Source: RYN-230 sp963814645
GTDB taxonomy: Bacteria > Actinomycetota > Actinomycetes > Streptosporangiales > Streptosporangiaceae
Assembly (NCBI GenBank): GCA_963814645.1
Contig: CAWFDX010000004.1
Span: 186,001 to 250,000 of the forward strand
DNA: 64,000 bases
Reading direction: 5' to 3'
Positions 1-8,912 of this stretch are shown piece by piece. The notes beneath the pieces were generated by a model. It made no database searches. It was not told where the DNA came from and was given only the letters and a program-made list of their open reading frames with translations. The translations under genes were made by a program, and so were the position numbers. Position 1 is the stretch's first letter. Every line of letters begins with the position of its first letter.

Positions 1-1
1 G

Positions 2-2182
2 GCTGGCCCGGCGCGACCCCGCTGCCCGGGCTGGCAGCAGATCCGCCGCCTGCTGCGCCCGCTCGACGACGCTGCTGCGGCGCTGGAGGGCCCGTTGACC
101 TCTCACCGGCACCGGGCGATGCTGGATGCGACCGCGGTGGTGCTGCTGCGGTGCGCCGAGACCGGCCGGTCTTACTGGTCGTGGGCGGACGAGGAATGGG
201 CCGGCCTCCTGGGCCAGGACCAGCAGGGGTTCCACCAGGCCGCCCCGGGCTGGGCGGACGACGCCGTGCGCCCGTATCTGGCCGCGCATGCGTTCCTGCT
301 CGGCGGCTTCACCGCTTTCTGCCGGCTCGGCAGCTTCAGCCGCCTCACTCTGGCCTGGCGCGTCTTCGGGCGCGACCGGGTGGACGGCGAGATCGGGCGG
401 ATCCGCTCGGTGCTGGCCGGATGGGGCTACCGGCCCGGCCGCGACGACGACCAGCTGCTGCCGATGGTCGCCTGCCAGATGCTCCTCCTCAACCGCAGCC
501 CGCACTTGGAGGACCTGAGCACGGAGTTGTTCGAGCGGGTCCGCCGCGAGCACCTTCTGCCCGCCGCGAGAGGCAACACGCTGCACGCCATGCAGCGGGC
601 CGTCGCGGCACTGGGATTCTGTGATCCGCCGCAGCGGGCGGCAGGCCGTCGCGCGGCCCGGGCGGGCGGCGGCGCGCCGGAGTGGGCAGCATGGGCCGAA
701 CGGTGGCACGGCACGTCAACGCTCACGGCCCGGGTCCGCGGCAGCGTCCGTTCCACCTTGCTCAAGGCCGGGCGGTGGCTGGAAGCCGAGCACCCCGAGG
801 CCGCAGACCCGGCCTGCTGGACCCGGCAGACCTGCGCGGCCTGGATCGCCGCACTGGACCGGATGCAGGTCGGCGACTACGCCCAGCGCACCGCCGGCCT
901 GCAGGGCCGCGCCGGCAAGCCGCTGGAGGCAGCGACGAAGGCGACCCAGCTCAGCGCGGTGCGGACCTTCTTCCGGGACTGCCAGGAATGGGAATGGATA
1001 CCCAGGCGGTTCGACCCGCAGCGCGCGCTGGCCACCCCGCGCAGCATCGCCGCCCTGCTCGGCCCGGACCCCCCGGTGATCGCCGACAAGATCTGGGCGA
1101 AGCTGATGTGGGCGGGCCTGAACCTGCAAGAAGACGACCTGCCCCAGCCCCGGGCCGGGACGTTCTATCCTCTTGAGCTGGTCCGCGCGGTCACGCTGGC
1201 CTGGCTGTTCTCCGGCCAGCGCAGCGACGAGATCGCCCGGCTGCGGATCGGCTGCATCCGCTGGCAGCACGAGGGCACCGAGATCACGGGTGACCCGGAC
1301 CAGGTGCTGGCCCGTGACGCGGTCTGCCTGCTGGACGTGCCGGCCCACAAGACCGGCACCGCGTTCACCAAGCCGGTCAACCCGATCCTGGGCCAGGCCC
1401 TCGACGCCTGGCAGGCCGTCCGCCCCGCCCAGCCGAAGTTCACCGACCGCCGCACCGGAGAGCTCGCCGACCTGCTGTTCGCCTTCCGGGCCCGGAAGGT
1501 CTCCACCTCCTACATCAACAACACGGTCATCCCGGTGCTCTGCCGCAAGGCGGGCGTTCCCGCCGCCGACGTCCGGGGGAACATCACCAGCCACCGGGCC
1601 CGCTCCACGATCGCCAGCCAGCTCTACAACGCCAAGGAGCCGATGACGCTGTTCGAGCTGCAGGCCTGGCTCGGCCACCGGTCGCCGCAGTCAACGCAGT
1701 TCTACGCGAAGATCAGCCCGGCCACGCTGACGCGGGCCTACGACGACGCAGGGTACTTCTCCCGCAACGTCCGCACCATCGAGGTCCTCGTCGACCGCGA
1801 CACGGCCGCCTCCGGTGCCGCCGCAGCCGGCGAGCCCTGGCAGCACTACGACCTCGGCCACGGCTACTGCACCTACACCTTCTTCGAGCAGTGCCCGCAC
1901 CGCATGGCCTGCGCAAAATGCGACTTCTACACCCCGAAGGACTCCAGCAAGGCCCAGCTCCTCGAGGCCAGGGCGAACCTGCAGAAGATGCGGGCGATGA
2001 TCCCGCTCACCGAGGACGAGCAGGCCGCCGTCGACGACGGCGGCGCCGCCCTCGACCGGCTGCTGGCCCGGCTCGCCAACACCCCCACGCCAGCCGGGCC
2101 TACGCCCCGGCAGCTCGATCCGCCGGCCCGTGCGACCAGCCTGCCGATCATCGGTGTCTGGCAGGCCAGGCGGCCGACTTGA
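2..2182 (+). CDS. Tyrosine recombinase / phage-type integrase (5' partial)
   Basis: Site-specific recombinase that would cut and rejoin DNA through a covalent phosphotyrosine. The catalytic set is visible: Arg in GQRSDEI (about 1213-1233), H-x-x-R in SHRARST (about 1589-1609), GH in WLGHRS (about 1669-1686) and the nucleophile Tyr in QFYAK (about 1699-1713). A cysteine cluster follows (CPHRMACAKC, about 1891-1920), as in long integrases related to transposon Tn554-type recombinases. The first start codon in the window is TTG at 95, but the frame is open to the left edge with coherent sequence, so the true start lies outside the window. The 3' end abuts an ISL3 transposase remnant on the other strand. 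Its target site is not visible. Identification of the family is firm; the element it serves is unknown. Confidence 0.88.
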   Translation, partial: AGPARPRCPGWQQIRRLLRPLDDAAAALEGPLTSHRHRAMLDATAVVLLRCAETGRSYWSWADEEWAGLLGQDQQGFHQAAPGWADDAVRPYLAAHAFLLGGFTAFCRLGSFSRLTLAWRVFGRDRVDGEIGRIRSVLAGWGYRPGRDDDQLLPMVACQMLLLNRSPHLEDLSTELFERVRREHLLPAARGNTLHAMQRAVAALGFCDPPQRAAGRRAARAGGGAPEWAAWAERWHGTSTLTARVRGSVRSTLLKAGRWLEAEHPEAADPACWTRQTCAAWIAALDRMQVGDYAQRTAGLQGRAGKPLEAATKATQLSAVRTFFRDCQEWEWIPRRFDPQRALATPRSIAALLGPDPPVIADKIWAKLMWAGLNLQEDDLPQPRAGTFYPLELVRAVTLAWLFSGQRSDEIARLRIGCIRWQHEGTEITGDPDQVLARDAVCLLDVPAHKTGTAFTKPVNPILGQALDAWQAVRPAQPKFTDRRTGELADLLFAFRARKVSTSYINNTVIPVLCRKAGVPAADVRGNITSHRARSTIASQLYNAKEPMTLFELQAWLGHRSPQSTQFYAKISPATLTRAYDDAGYFSRNVRTIEVLVDRDTAASGAAAAGEPWQHYDLGHGYCTYTFFEQCPHRMACAKCDFYTPKDSSKAQLLEARANLQKMRAMIPLTEDEQAAVDDGGAALDRLLARLANTPTPAGPTPRQLDPPARATSLPIIGVWQARRPT

Positions 2183-2216
2183 CGGGGCTCAATTTGACAA
2201 TTCTGATTCCACAGAA

Positions 2217-3762
2217 TGATGTGGTTCACGCGGCCTTCGACGGGTCCGGAGCTCCAGGGCAGGGTCAGGCCATTGGTGACGGCGTCGAGGTCCTGCTCCA
2301 GCCCTTTGGCGAAGGAGGAGATGCCGGGCAGCCCGGCTTCGCGGGCGGTGGTCATCCACTGCGGCAGGTGCTGGCCGGTGAGGTCGGTGATCATGGTGGC
2401 GAAGGCGCGGACCTGGCCGGATGCGGTCTGCAGTTCGGGGCAGCGGTCAAGGATGGCCTTGAGCTTGGGGCGCTCGTCCTCGGTCAGGGTGTCCGGGTGG
2501 CGGCAGAGCCAGCCGGTGACGTCGCGGACGGTCGGCGGGGCCTCGGCGAGCGGTGCCTTCTCCGGGCGGACGCGGTCGAGGTAGTTGCGGACGACGGAGT
2601 AGCTGCCGTCGTAGCCGCGCTTCTTGACCTCGTGGAACAGGCGGGTGAAGCTGCCGTGTCCTTCGCCGGCGTGCTGGTCGAGGTAGGGCTTGAATGGGCC
2701 GAGCTTGCTCGGCCGCGGTCCCTGCCAGCGGCCGTCGGCGAGTTCCTGCCAGGTGGCGGCGCGGTCGTAGCGCTGGACGGTGTGCAGGCCCCAGCCCAGG
2801 TGGCGGGCGATCTCCCGCAGCCCGCGGCCCTCGGCGCGCAGCGCGCGGACCTGCTCGTGCTTGCGCCGGACGCGCTCGGCGAACTCCCCGGACAGCTCCG
2901 CCGGCGCAGCGTCCACCGCAGGCGCGGCATCGTCTTCCGCAGCCGGGAGGGAGGGCTCCGCCAGGCAGGCGCGGTGGGCGGCGACACACTTCTCGACGGC
3001 TTTGGCGAGGTTCTGCCACAGGTGGAACCGGTCCGCGACCTGGACCGCGTCCGGAGCCCCCGTGCGGGCCCCGTCTAACGAGCCCGAGCGGTCTCTGCAG
3101 ATCACCTCGACGCCGGGGCGGGCGGCCAGCCAGTCGGCCAGGGGCTGGGCGTCGCGCCCTTCGATGAGGTCGAGCGGCGCGCCGCTTTCGCAGTCGATCA
3201 GCAGCGTGCCGTAGTGCTGGCCTCGCCTGATCGCGAAGTCATCAACGCCGAGCACCCGCGGGGAATCCGCTGCGGGGTCCGGGACGGCCATGACCAGCCG
3301 CAGCAGGACCTGCCGGGACGCGGGGACGCCCAGCCCGGCGGCCAGCCGCGACCCCGCCCGCCCGGCCAGCGTGACCGCGATGCGCCCCAGCACGCCCGCC
3401 AGCAGCGGCGTCTTGCGCGCGTAACGCGAGGTCAGCCCGTCAACCTGCTCGGCGAACGTCCTGCTCCCGCAGCCGGAAGCCGGGCAGAAGAACCGCCGGA
3501 CGGCCAGCCGGATCTCCACCTGCCGGCCGCCGACTGCCGCGTCGGCCAGCGTCCTGGCATAGCGGCTGTGGACCCGCCGCGACGCCGTCCCGCACTTCGG
3601 GCACGCGGCCCCGGGGGCACGCGCCCTGGCCATAACGAGCAGCAGCCCCGCCGCCGCCACCACCTCCTCGACGATCACGCCGGCCAGGTGCGGCAGCAGA
3701 ACACCCAGCTCAACAGCGCCAGGGCATGGCAAGCACACGTCGCCTTGCGACAATGACACCAC
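2217..3762 (-). pseudogene. ISL3-family transposase, C-terminus lost
   Basis: DDE transposase of the ISL3 group. The N-terminal zinc-binding part has CPKCGTASRRVHSRY and CPASGCGSRTF. The catalytic acidic residues sit in LGVDDFAIRRG, VADRFHLWQNL and SSGPVEGRVNHI. A helix-turn-helix insert (LREIARHLGWGLHTVQRYD) lies between them, as is usual for the longer members. The family normally continues after the VEGRVN motif with about 30-40 residues (typically KxxKRxMYGRA and a leucine-rich end). Here homology stops at about 2217, and the open frame then reads antisense into the integrase until 1927. GTG at 3762 is the likely start. The element is probably inactive by itself. Confidence 0.82.
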
Positions 3763-3814
3763 GGACTCCTGGAAGAACAGCAGGCTTAGACAACCGCTGG
3801 ACTACCAGGAGTCC
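3763..3814. repeat. 10-bp inverted repeat upstream of the ISL3 transposase
   Basis: GGACTCCTGG at 3763-3772 is exactly repeated in inverse as CCAGGAGTCC at 3805-3814, with a 32-base loop. It abuts the transposase start codon. It could be an operator or a subterminal IS repeat. I see the repeat directly; the role is inference. Confidence 0.5.
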
Positions 3815-3859
3815 ACTCACTTCACACTGTGATACGACACTACGGATACAGGCGGCGCA

Positions 3860-4899
3860 TCAGGGCACCCGCCCGGCTGCCAGCAGGGGCAGGGCAAGCC
3901 GCATCACGAAATTAGGGCCAGATCCCAGTTCTCGCAAACAAAACCATTCGTCCGTGTCGTCGTCCCAGTGCTCGCAGGGCGCGTCCTGGTCATATCCAGG
4001 CTCGTAGTTGCGCCAGTCAGCGCCCTCGATCTCCCAGGCGGTTTTGATTCCGGCGGCGTCGATCTCGGCTTCTGAATCCAGCCGCATGCCGCATACCGGG
4101 CAGTGAAATGCCTGCGCCGTGAACCAGACCTCACCTTCAACATGGCTGACCTCGCCGGTCTCCTTATCCCAGTCACTCTCAACCCACTCGACGGTGTGAG
4201 TGCCTGTGGCGAGCGCGGATGAGTCGCATACGGGCATTCGCACAGCCGCTGGGCGGCAGTCACCGGAGCGTTCTTGCTGATCCCCCGGAGCACGCTGATG
4301 ACGGCTTCCCCCTCGGTGGCCATCCGCCGGGCAAGCATCGCCGCCGCGGCCGCGAGCCTCACCTCGACCCGGTGCATCAGCTTGTCGCTGGCGTCGGTGA
4401 GAAGCGCGTTAACCACGGCAAGCTGCCCGTCCCAGAAATCCTTACGATCCGTGCCCAGGTCGGCCAGCAGCGCGTCGGCCTGCTGGGCGAAGGCCGCCAG
4501 CACACGCTCCTCGACGTCGGCGTCGTCCGCAGCGTGGACAATGCCGTTGCGCATCTCGATGAGAAGCCGGAGGTCATCGCCAGCCGCTTTCGGCCTCACG
4601 AACAGACCGGCCCGGGCGAGAGCTTCTGACAGTCCCACCGTCCGGATGCTCGCGGGACCGCCGGCGCCTTCGATCCGAAGGAGCCCGATCAGCGACTTGA
4701 TGCTGCCGGAATTGTTTTTCAGTTCGGCCAGCAGCGCCAGCGACCGCCGGGCCAGACAGGCCTTCGCCAGGTGCTCCAGGGCTGTCCCGGCGTGGAGCGG
4801 GACACGGCGGCGATTACCCGCATGATGGGCTTCGAGCGCGCTGAGCGCGAACGCCCGGCCACTGTCATAGAACGCGTCAGGGCTGAACGCATCGGCCAT
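3860..4899 (-). pseudogene. HEPN-like / zinc-ribbon protein gene, frameshifted
   Basis: Two overlapping reading frames make one gene. The first part starts at ATG 4899 (AAGG ribosome site 8 bases upstream) and is mostly helical. It contains MRNGIVHAAD, which fits the R-x4-6-H signature of HEPN domains, many of which are RNases in defence or toxin systems. Homology-like sequence then stops at LCECP near 4232 and resumes in another frame as VCDSSALATGT, followed later by HCPVCGMRL. Together these would form a CPxC...CPxC zinc ribbon. Restoring one C in the + strand run near 4230-4234 would rejoin the frames exactly through CECPVCDSS. Without it, a 397-codon frame starting upstream at 5097 reads to 3904 out of register. 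The break is either real decay or a base-calling error. The target of the protein is unknown. Confidence 0.6.
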
Positions 4900-5095
4900 G
4901 CCGACGACCTTACTGACGGCCGGTTGCGGACGGCGGGGCGCGATGTCGTGACGGGCAGTTTGGCTTGCGCAGTGGGGGGTACCTGGCGGCGATATCGTCG
5001 ATACCACGTTTGCCAGCCGGGCCCGTGCTGGCCCGGTCCGCCCTGCCCCGCATCCGGCGCCCCACCTCCCGGCCACCCAGCCCACGAGGGACGTC

Positions 5096-5563
5096 ATGGA
5101 TCACCTGCCGGCCGATGCCTGCCGCCACCTGCCAGCAGTGCTCGAACTCCCCGCAGAAATCGACTACGCCAGCGCCGCGGCCGTCCGGGCCCACCTCGCC
5201 GCCGCCCTCACCGCCCGCCCCCCGGTCCTGATCATCGATCTCGCCGGCACCCAGTTCTGCGACAGCTCGGCGCTCGGCGAACTCGCCCGCGCGCACCGGC
5301 TCGCCGCGACCGGCGGCACCCGCATCCAGCTCATCGTCCCGCCCGGCCCGCTCACCCGGCTGTTCGCCCTGACCGGTGCGGACCAGGCGTGGTCCGTGTA
5401 TCCCACCCTGGACGCCGCCCTCACCGGCTCAGCCACCCCAGACACCATCACCCGGCCAGCGGCCAGCACAGGCCCCAGCCCCGCCCGGCGGGCACCCGCT
5501 GACCTCACCCCGGCCGATGGCGCGCCAGCACCCCCGCCGGGAGCCGGTGAAACGCTGACCTGA
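5096..5563 (+). CDS. STAS-domain anti-sigma factor antagonist-like protein
   Basis: A single STAS domain (residues about 13-115) is followed by a proline- and alanine-rich tail. The core strand-turn IDLAGTQFCDSSALGEL carries the Asp-Ser-Ser position where SpoIIAA/RsbV-type antagonists are phosphorylated by an anti-sigma kinase. Such proteins bind the kinase and release a sigma factor in partner-switching control. No kinase or sigma gene is nearby, so its partner must be elsewhere or be lost. The start at ATG 5096 is divergent from the HEPN-like gene, 196 bases away. It lies in the accessory region, so it may be a transferred stress-response piece. Confidence 0.8.
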   Translation: MDHLPADACRHLPAVLELPAEIDYASAAAVRAHLAAALTARPPVLIIDLAGTQFCDSSALGELARAHRLAATGGTRIQLIVPPGPLTRLFALTGADQAWSVYPTLDAALTGSATPDTITRPAASTGPSPARRAPADLTPADGAPAPPPGAGETLT

Positions 5564-6568
5564 ACCGGCCTGCTCTGGTCCAAGCAGCCCGCCCAGTGCA
5601 GCGCAGCAGGGAAAGCGCACAACACCCAGCTCATTGGGTGTCCTAACGGACACCGCCTGCAGGATGAAAGCAACAGCGCGGGAATGGGCAAGAGAATGAT
5701 TGAGCGCCACGACCGGCCCGAAACCGCAATCCTGCAGCCGGCTGCAGCGCCTCGTGCGCCGGAGTGTCCTCGCTGGCGCCCGCCACCTGGCGGCAGGTGA
5801 CCATCCCGGCCAGCTGCGCGGTCCCCCGGGCGGCAGGCCGGCAGCCAGCCAGTCGCTCTTCCCGCTTTCAGCTCTGCCGGGCCGTGGATGGCGATGGAGG
5901 GAGCCCGCTGCGGCGCGGCGAAGACCCGGGAGCGTTCGCGGATGTAGGTACCACGATCGGTAGATTGCGGTGGCCGTGAAGGCATCGTCCCCGGCAGGTG
6001 CGGATGGGTACGCTGCAGGCTGAGCCGTTCGGCCAGGAGCCTGTCGCCGAACCGCCACGCTACGCGCCGCGGCTCCGGGCCGAAGCGCCCGGTCACGAAG
6101 GCGATGCGGGCGGTGGGCGGCTCCGCCGTGTCCCCGCCAGCCAAGACCCCGCCTTACCCAAGGAGCCGCGGCCAGCCCCCGCGATGCGCTGCGGTCGGCG
6201 CCGGGGACGGCGGGCCACGGACCGGGATAGGCCTGATATGCAGGGGACAAAGCGCGGGTGGACAGTCCGTGCGTGGCGTGGCGCATGTCGGCCAGCTGCA
6301 AGGGCAGAGGCCTGGACCGAGGTGTCCCGTCCTGCATCAGACGCAAGCAGCAACCTGACTTGCGCCTTCGGGCATCAGCCTGCGGATTCTCGGTACGAAA
6401 CCGATACTGACGACTTAAAACACAGCTGAAAGACGTAACACCTTCGTAAGGCGCTTAAGCAGCCTCAGTACACACCCAAAGACGTTTAATTGTCCGGTAG
6501 CACCCGCCACCGAGAGGAAACGTGTCAGGATTGAGGCAGCAGCCGACCCCCACCAGGAGGCTTCCGGC
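5564..6568. other. About 1 kb without a convincing gene
   Basis: Frames here lack recognisable domains, plausible starts and actinobacterial codon bias. The longest antisense frames (to about 305-326 codons) mostly mirror high-GC shadow composition. The last 150 bases before 6569 are less GC-rich and may hold the promoter of the excisionase-like gene. It may be decayed mobile DNA. Confidence 0.5.
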
Positions 6569-7032
6569 ATGGCCCGCAGGAAGCAGGAGCGCAGCCTTGT
6601 CGCGCCGGGGGAAGGCCGGGATCCCGACTTCCTCACGGCCGAGGAGCTCGCGTCCCGCCTGGACCTGGATGTGCAGACCGTGCGCGACCTGGCCGCCAGC
6701 GGCGTGCTGTCTGGCCAGTACATCGGCCGGTGGCTGTTCAGCTGGACCGCGATCTATACCTGGATCGCCGGGCCCGGCATCCCCTCTGGCGAGATCCTCA
6801 GCGCCCGCCAGCTCGCCGGCCGCTGGGCGTGCCCCTGCGGGCGGTCCTGGAGGCCGCAGGCACCCCAGGCACGCCCGGCAAGCTGCCCGGACGGAAGATC
6901 GGCAAGAAATGGTGCTTCGCCGCTGAAGCCGCCCGCGCATGGCTCAGCCAGCCCGCACCCGCCGATGCCGGCCCCCGACGCAGCCGGTCCCAGCCGGTGG
7001 TCAGCCAGCCCGCAGGCCCAACACCCGACTAA
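6569..7032 (+). pseudogene. Two-domain excisionase-like HTH protein gene, frameshifted
   Basis: Starts at ATG 6569 with AGGAGG 8 bases upstream. The first domain, FLTAEELASRLDLDVQTVRD followed by RWLFSWTAIYTWI, is a MerR/excisionase-type winged helix-turn-helix. A second copy begins ILSARQLAGRW and should continue GVPLRAVLEAAGTPG with RKIGKKWCFAAEAARAWL, but that part lies in the next frame. One missing G in the run at about 6824-6827 (tggg read where tgggg is expected) explains the break. Corrected, the protein would be about 154 residues and end at 7032. Excisionase-like proteins control recombination direction and often sit with a tyrosine integrase such as the one at the left edge. The role is inferred. 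Confidence 0.62.
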
Positions 7033-7675
7033 CCCATGCGGGCGCGCGGTTGAGCCGCATGTCTCATCGCCCGGGAGCCGTGGTTGGCCCTGCGCCGCCG
7101 CCTGCCGTCACCATCTTTGGTCCCCGACGACACCTGCCGAGCAGGCACCGGCCAGGTCGTCGGCAGCCTCAAGCCCTGCCTCCAGAGATGACTGGCCATG
7201 AGGAAAGTGCCAGATCGATGAGAAAAAAGCTGGGCCAGATCGATGAGACAGCCCGCATCGCACCAGGCCAGCGCGGTGCCCGGTGCCAAGAAGGACGAGA
7301 ACCTACACGTGGGCGCACTCCGGTGTTACTCTCCCGGCCCAGGCGGCTGGCTAGCCCGGCGCGCCTCCCGCGTGCGGGCACTAAGTCCCCTTTGCGCGCG
7401 ATTTACCAAAATCGGGTATAGCGATTGCGGATTAGCCTAGCAATTATGATGTGCTGCCCAGTGTGCGGTATCTTGCCGTCACCGGAAACCGGTCTTGTTG
7501 GCCATTTGCTCCGCCCGTAGCCAGCGTCGGATGCGGGTGCGTCCTCCGGGATCGTATCGGACGCCGGGCCAGCTGCCTGGGGGCTTCGGGGAGTTGCAGG
7601 AAGTGCGGCAGCGGATTCGCGCTGTCGTCGGGAATGCTGGCTGATCGCCGTGGCTGAGCCTGAGCGAGGAACCTA
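7033..7675. other. About 640 bp intergenic region upstream of the glycan locus
   Basis: No supported gene. It holds a pair of 15-bp direct repeats (7209-7248) and an unusually AT-rich stretch at about 7395-7450 that could carry the promoter for the nucleotide-sugar dehydrogenase operon. It also marks the switch from accessory DNA to the glycan locus. Confidence 0.5.
7209..7248. repeat. Pair of 15-bp direct repeats
   Basis: GCCAGATCGATGAGA occurs at 7209-7223 and again at 7234-7248, exactly 25 bases apart (about 2.4 helical turns). The inner GATCGATG is partly palindromic. It could be a regulator-binding pair or a trace of a recombination site. Only the repeat itself is certain. Confidence 0.5.
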
Positions 7676-8887
7676 GTGGCAGAGCAAGCGGAAGCTCCTG
7701 TGTTCGACGCCGACGTAGTGATCATCGGCGGCTGTGGCCGGGTCGGGCTGCCGTTCGGGGTGGCGCTGGCCTCCCGGGGCCAGACGGTCCGGCTCTACGA
7801 CCTGAACGCGGCCGCCGTGACGACGGTGAACGAGGGCCGGATGCCGTTCGCTGAGGACGGGGCGGATGAGCCGCTGCAGGCCGCGGTCGCGGACGGCAGC
7901 CTGCGGGCCACCACCGACCCAGCCGTGGTCGGCACGGCTGAGGTGCTGATAGTCGTGGTCGGCACCCCGGTCGATGAGCACCTCAACCCGGACCTGGGCG
8001 CGGTCCCCGGCGCGCTGGACCGCTGCGCCAGCCACCTGGTGGACGGCCAGCTGGTGATCCTGCGCAGCACCGTGCACCCCACCGTGACCGCGCTGACCGA
8101 GCGGCTGCTGGCCAAGCGCGGCCTCCAGGTGGACGTGGCGTTCTGCCCGGAGCGGATCGCCGAGGGGCACGCCATGACCGAGCTGTTCGACCTGCCGCAG
8201 ATCGTCGGGGCGCGGACGGCGCGGGCCGGTGACCGGGCGGAGAAGTTTTTCCGAACCCTTACCGACAAGATCATCCGGCTCGAGCCTGAAGAGGCGGAGC
8301 TGGCAAAACTGTTTACCAACACTTGGCGATATATCAAATTCGCCACCGCGAATCAGTTCTGGATGATGTCCAACGACTATGGCCTGGACTTCGAGCGGAT
8401 TCGCCGGGCGATCCGGCAGGACTATCCGCGCGCGGCGGATATGCCCGGGGCCGGGTTCGCCGCCGGGCCCTGCCTGCTGAAGGACACGATGCAGCTGGCC
8501 GCGTTCAACCAGAACAAGTTCGTGCTCGGGCACTCGGCAATGCTGATCAACGAGGGCCTGCCGCTGTATATCGTGTCCCGGCTGGAGGAGCGGTTCGACC
8601 TGCCGTCGCTGACCGTCGGCGTGCTGGGTATGGCGTTCAAGGCGGGCAGCGACGACCCGCGGGAGAGCCTGTCCTACAAGCTGCGGAAGATCCTGCTGCT
8701 CAAGGCGCACGAGACGCTGTGCTCTGACCCGTACATTGCCGACGAGCGGTTCACCCCGCTAGACGAGGTGCTGGACCGGGCCGACCTGCTGGTCATCGCG
8801 GCGCCGCACCCCGAGTACCGCGACCTGGCCACGGACAAGCCCGTGGCCGACCTGTGGGGGATCACCGGGAGGGGGACCCGGATATGA
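7676..8887 (+). CDS. Nucleotide-sugar (UDP-sugar) dehydrogenase
   Basis: Member of the UDP-glucose/GDP-mannose dehydrogenase family, which oxidises the C6 hydroxyl of a nucleotide sugar to a uronic acid with two NAD+. The NAD-binding Rossmann start is VVIIGGCGRVGLPFGVALA (residues about 14-32). GTPVDEHLNPDL follows in the first domain. The central-domain active-site cysteine is in AGPCLLKDT (residue about 264). The C-terminal substrate domain has GVLGMAFKAGSDDPRES. Length (403) is near the family norm. It heads an operon with a GT2 and an epimerase. The spacing pattern is closer to WecC-type enzymes than to Ugd, but the substrate cannot be read from sequence. Start GTG 7676. Confidence 0.87.
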   Translation: MAEQAEAPVFDADVVIIGGCGRVGLPFGVALASRGQTVRLYDLNAAAVTTVNEGRMPFAEDGADEPLQAAVADGSLRATTDPAVVGTAEVLIVVVGTPVDEHLNPDLGAVPGALDRCASHLVDGQLVILRSTVHPTVTALTERLLAKRGLQVDVAFCPERIAEGHAMTELFDLPQIVGARTARAGDRAEKFFRTLTDKIIRLEPEEAELAKLFTNTWRYIKFATANQFWMMSNDYGLDFERIRRAIRQDYPRAADMPGAGFAAGPCLLKDTMQLAAFNQNKFVLGHSAMLINEGLPLYIVSRLEERFDLPSLTVGVLGMAFKAGSDDPRESLSYKLRKILLLKAHETLCSDPYIADERFTPLDEVLDRADLLVIAAPHPEYRDLATDKPVADLWGITGRGTRI

Positions 8888-8912
8888 GCCCGGATATGAG
8901 CGGGGTCCAGTC

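Larger units (their letters stand above)
2183..3860 (-). mobile_element. ISL3-family insertion sequence remnant
   Basis: The segment between the integrase stop and the next gene carries an ISL3-type transposase lacking its C-terminal end. I could not match terminal inverted repeats. The piece at about 2186-2206 (ggggctcaatttgacaattc) has the look of an ISL3 end, but I found no partner beyond 3762. Limits are therefore approximate. It lies among other accessory genes. Confidence 0.45.

Noticed and set aside
5164..6346. Long antisense frames of about 305-326 codons opposite and after the STAS gene
   Set aside because: Composition follows the high-GC shadow pattern; no domains, and the part over the STAS gene is plainly its antisense.
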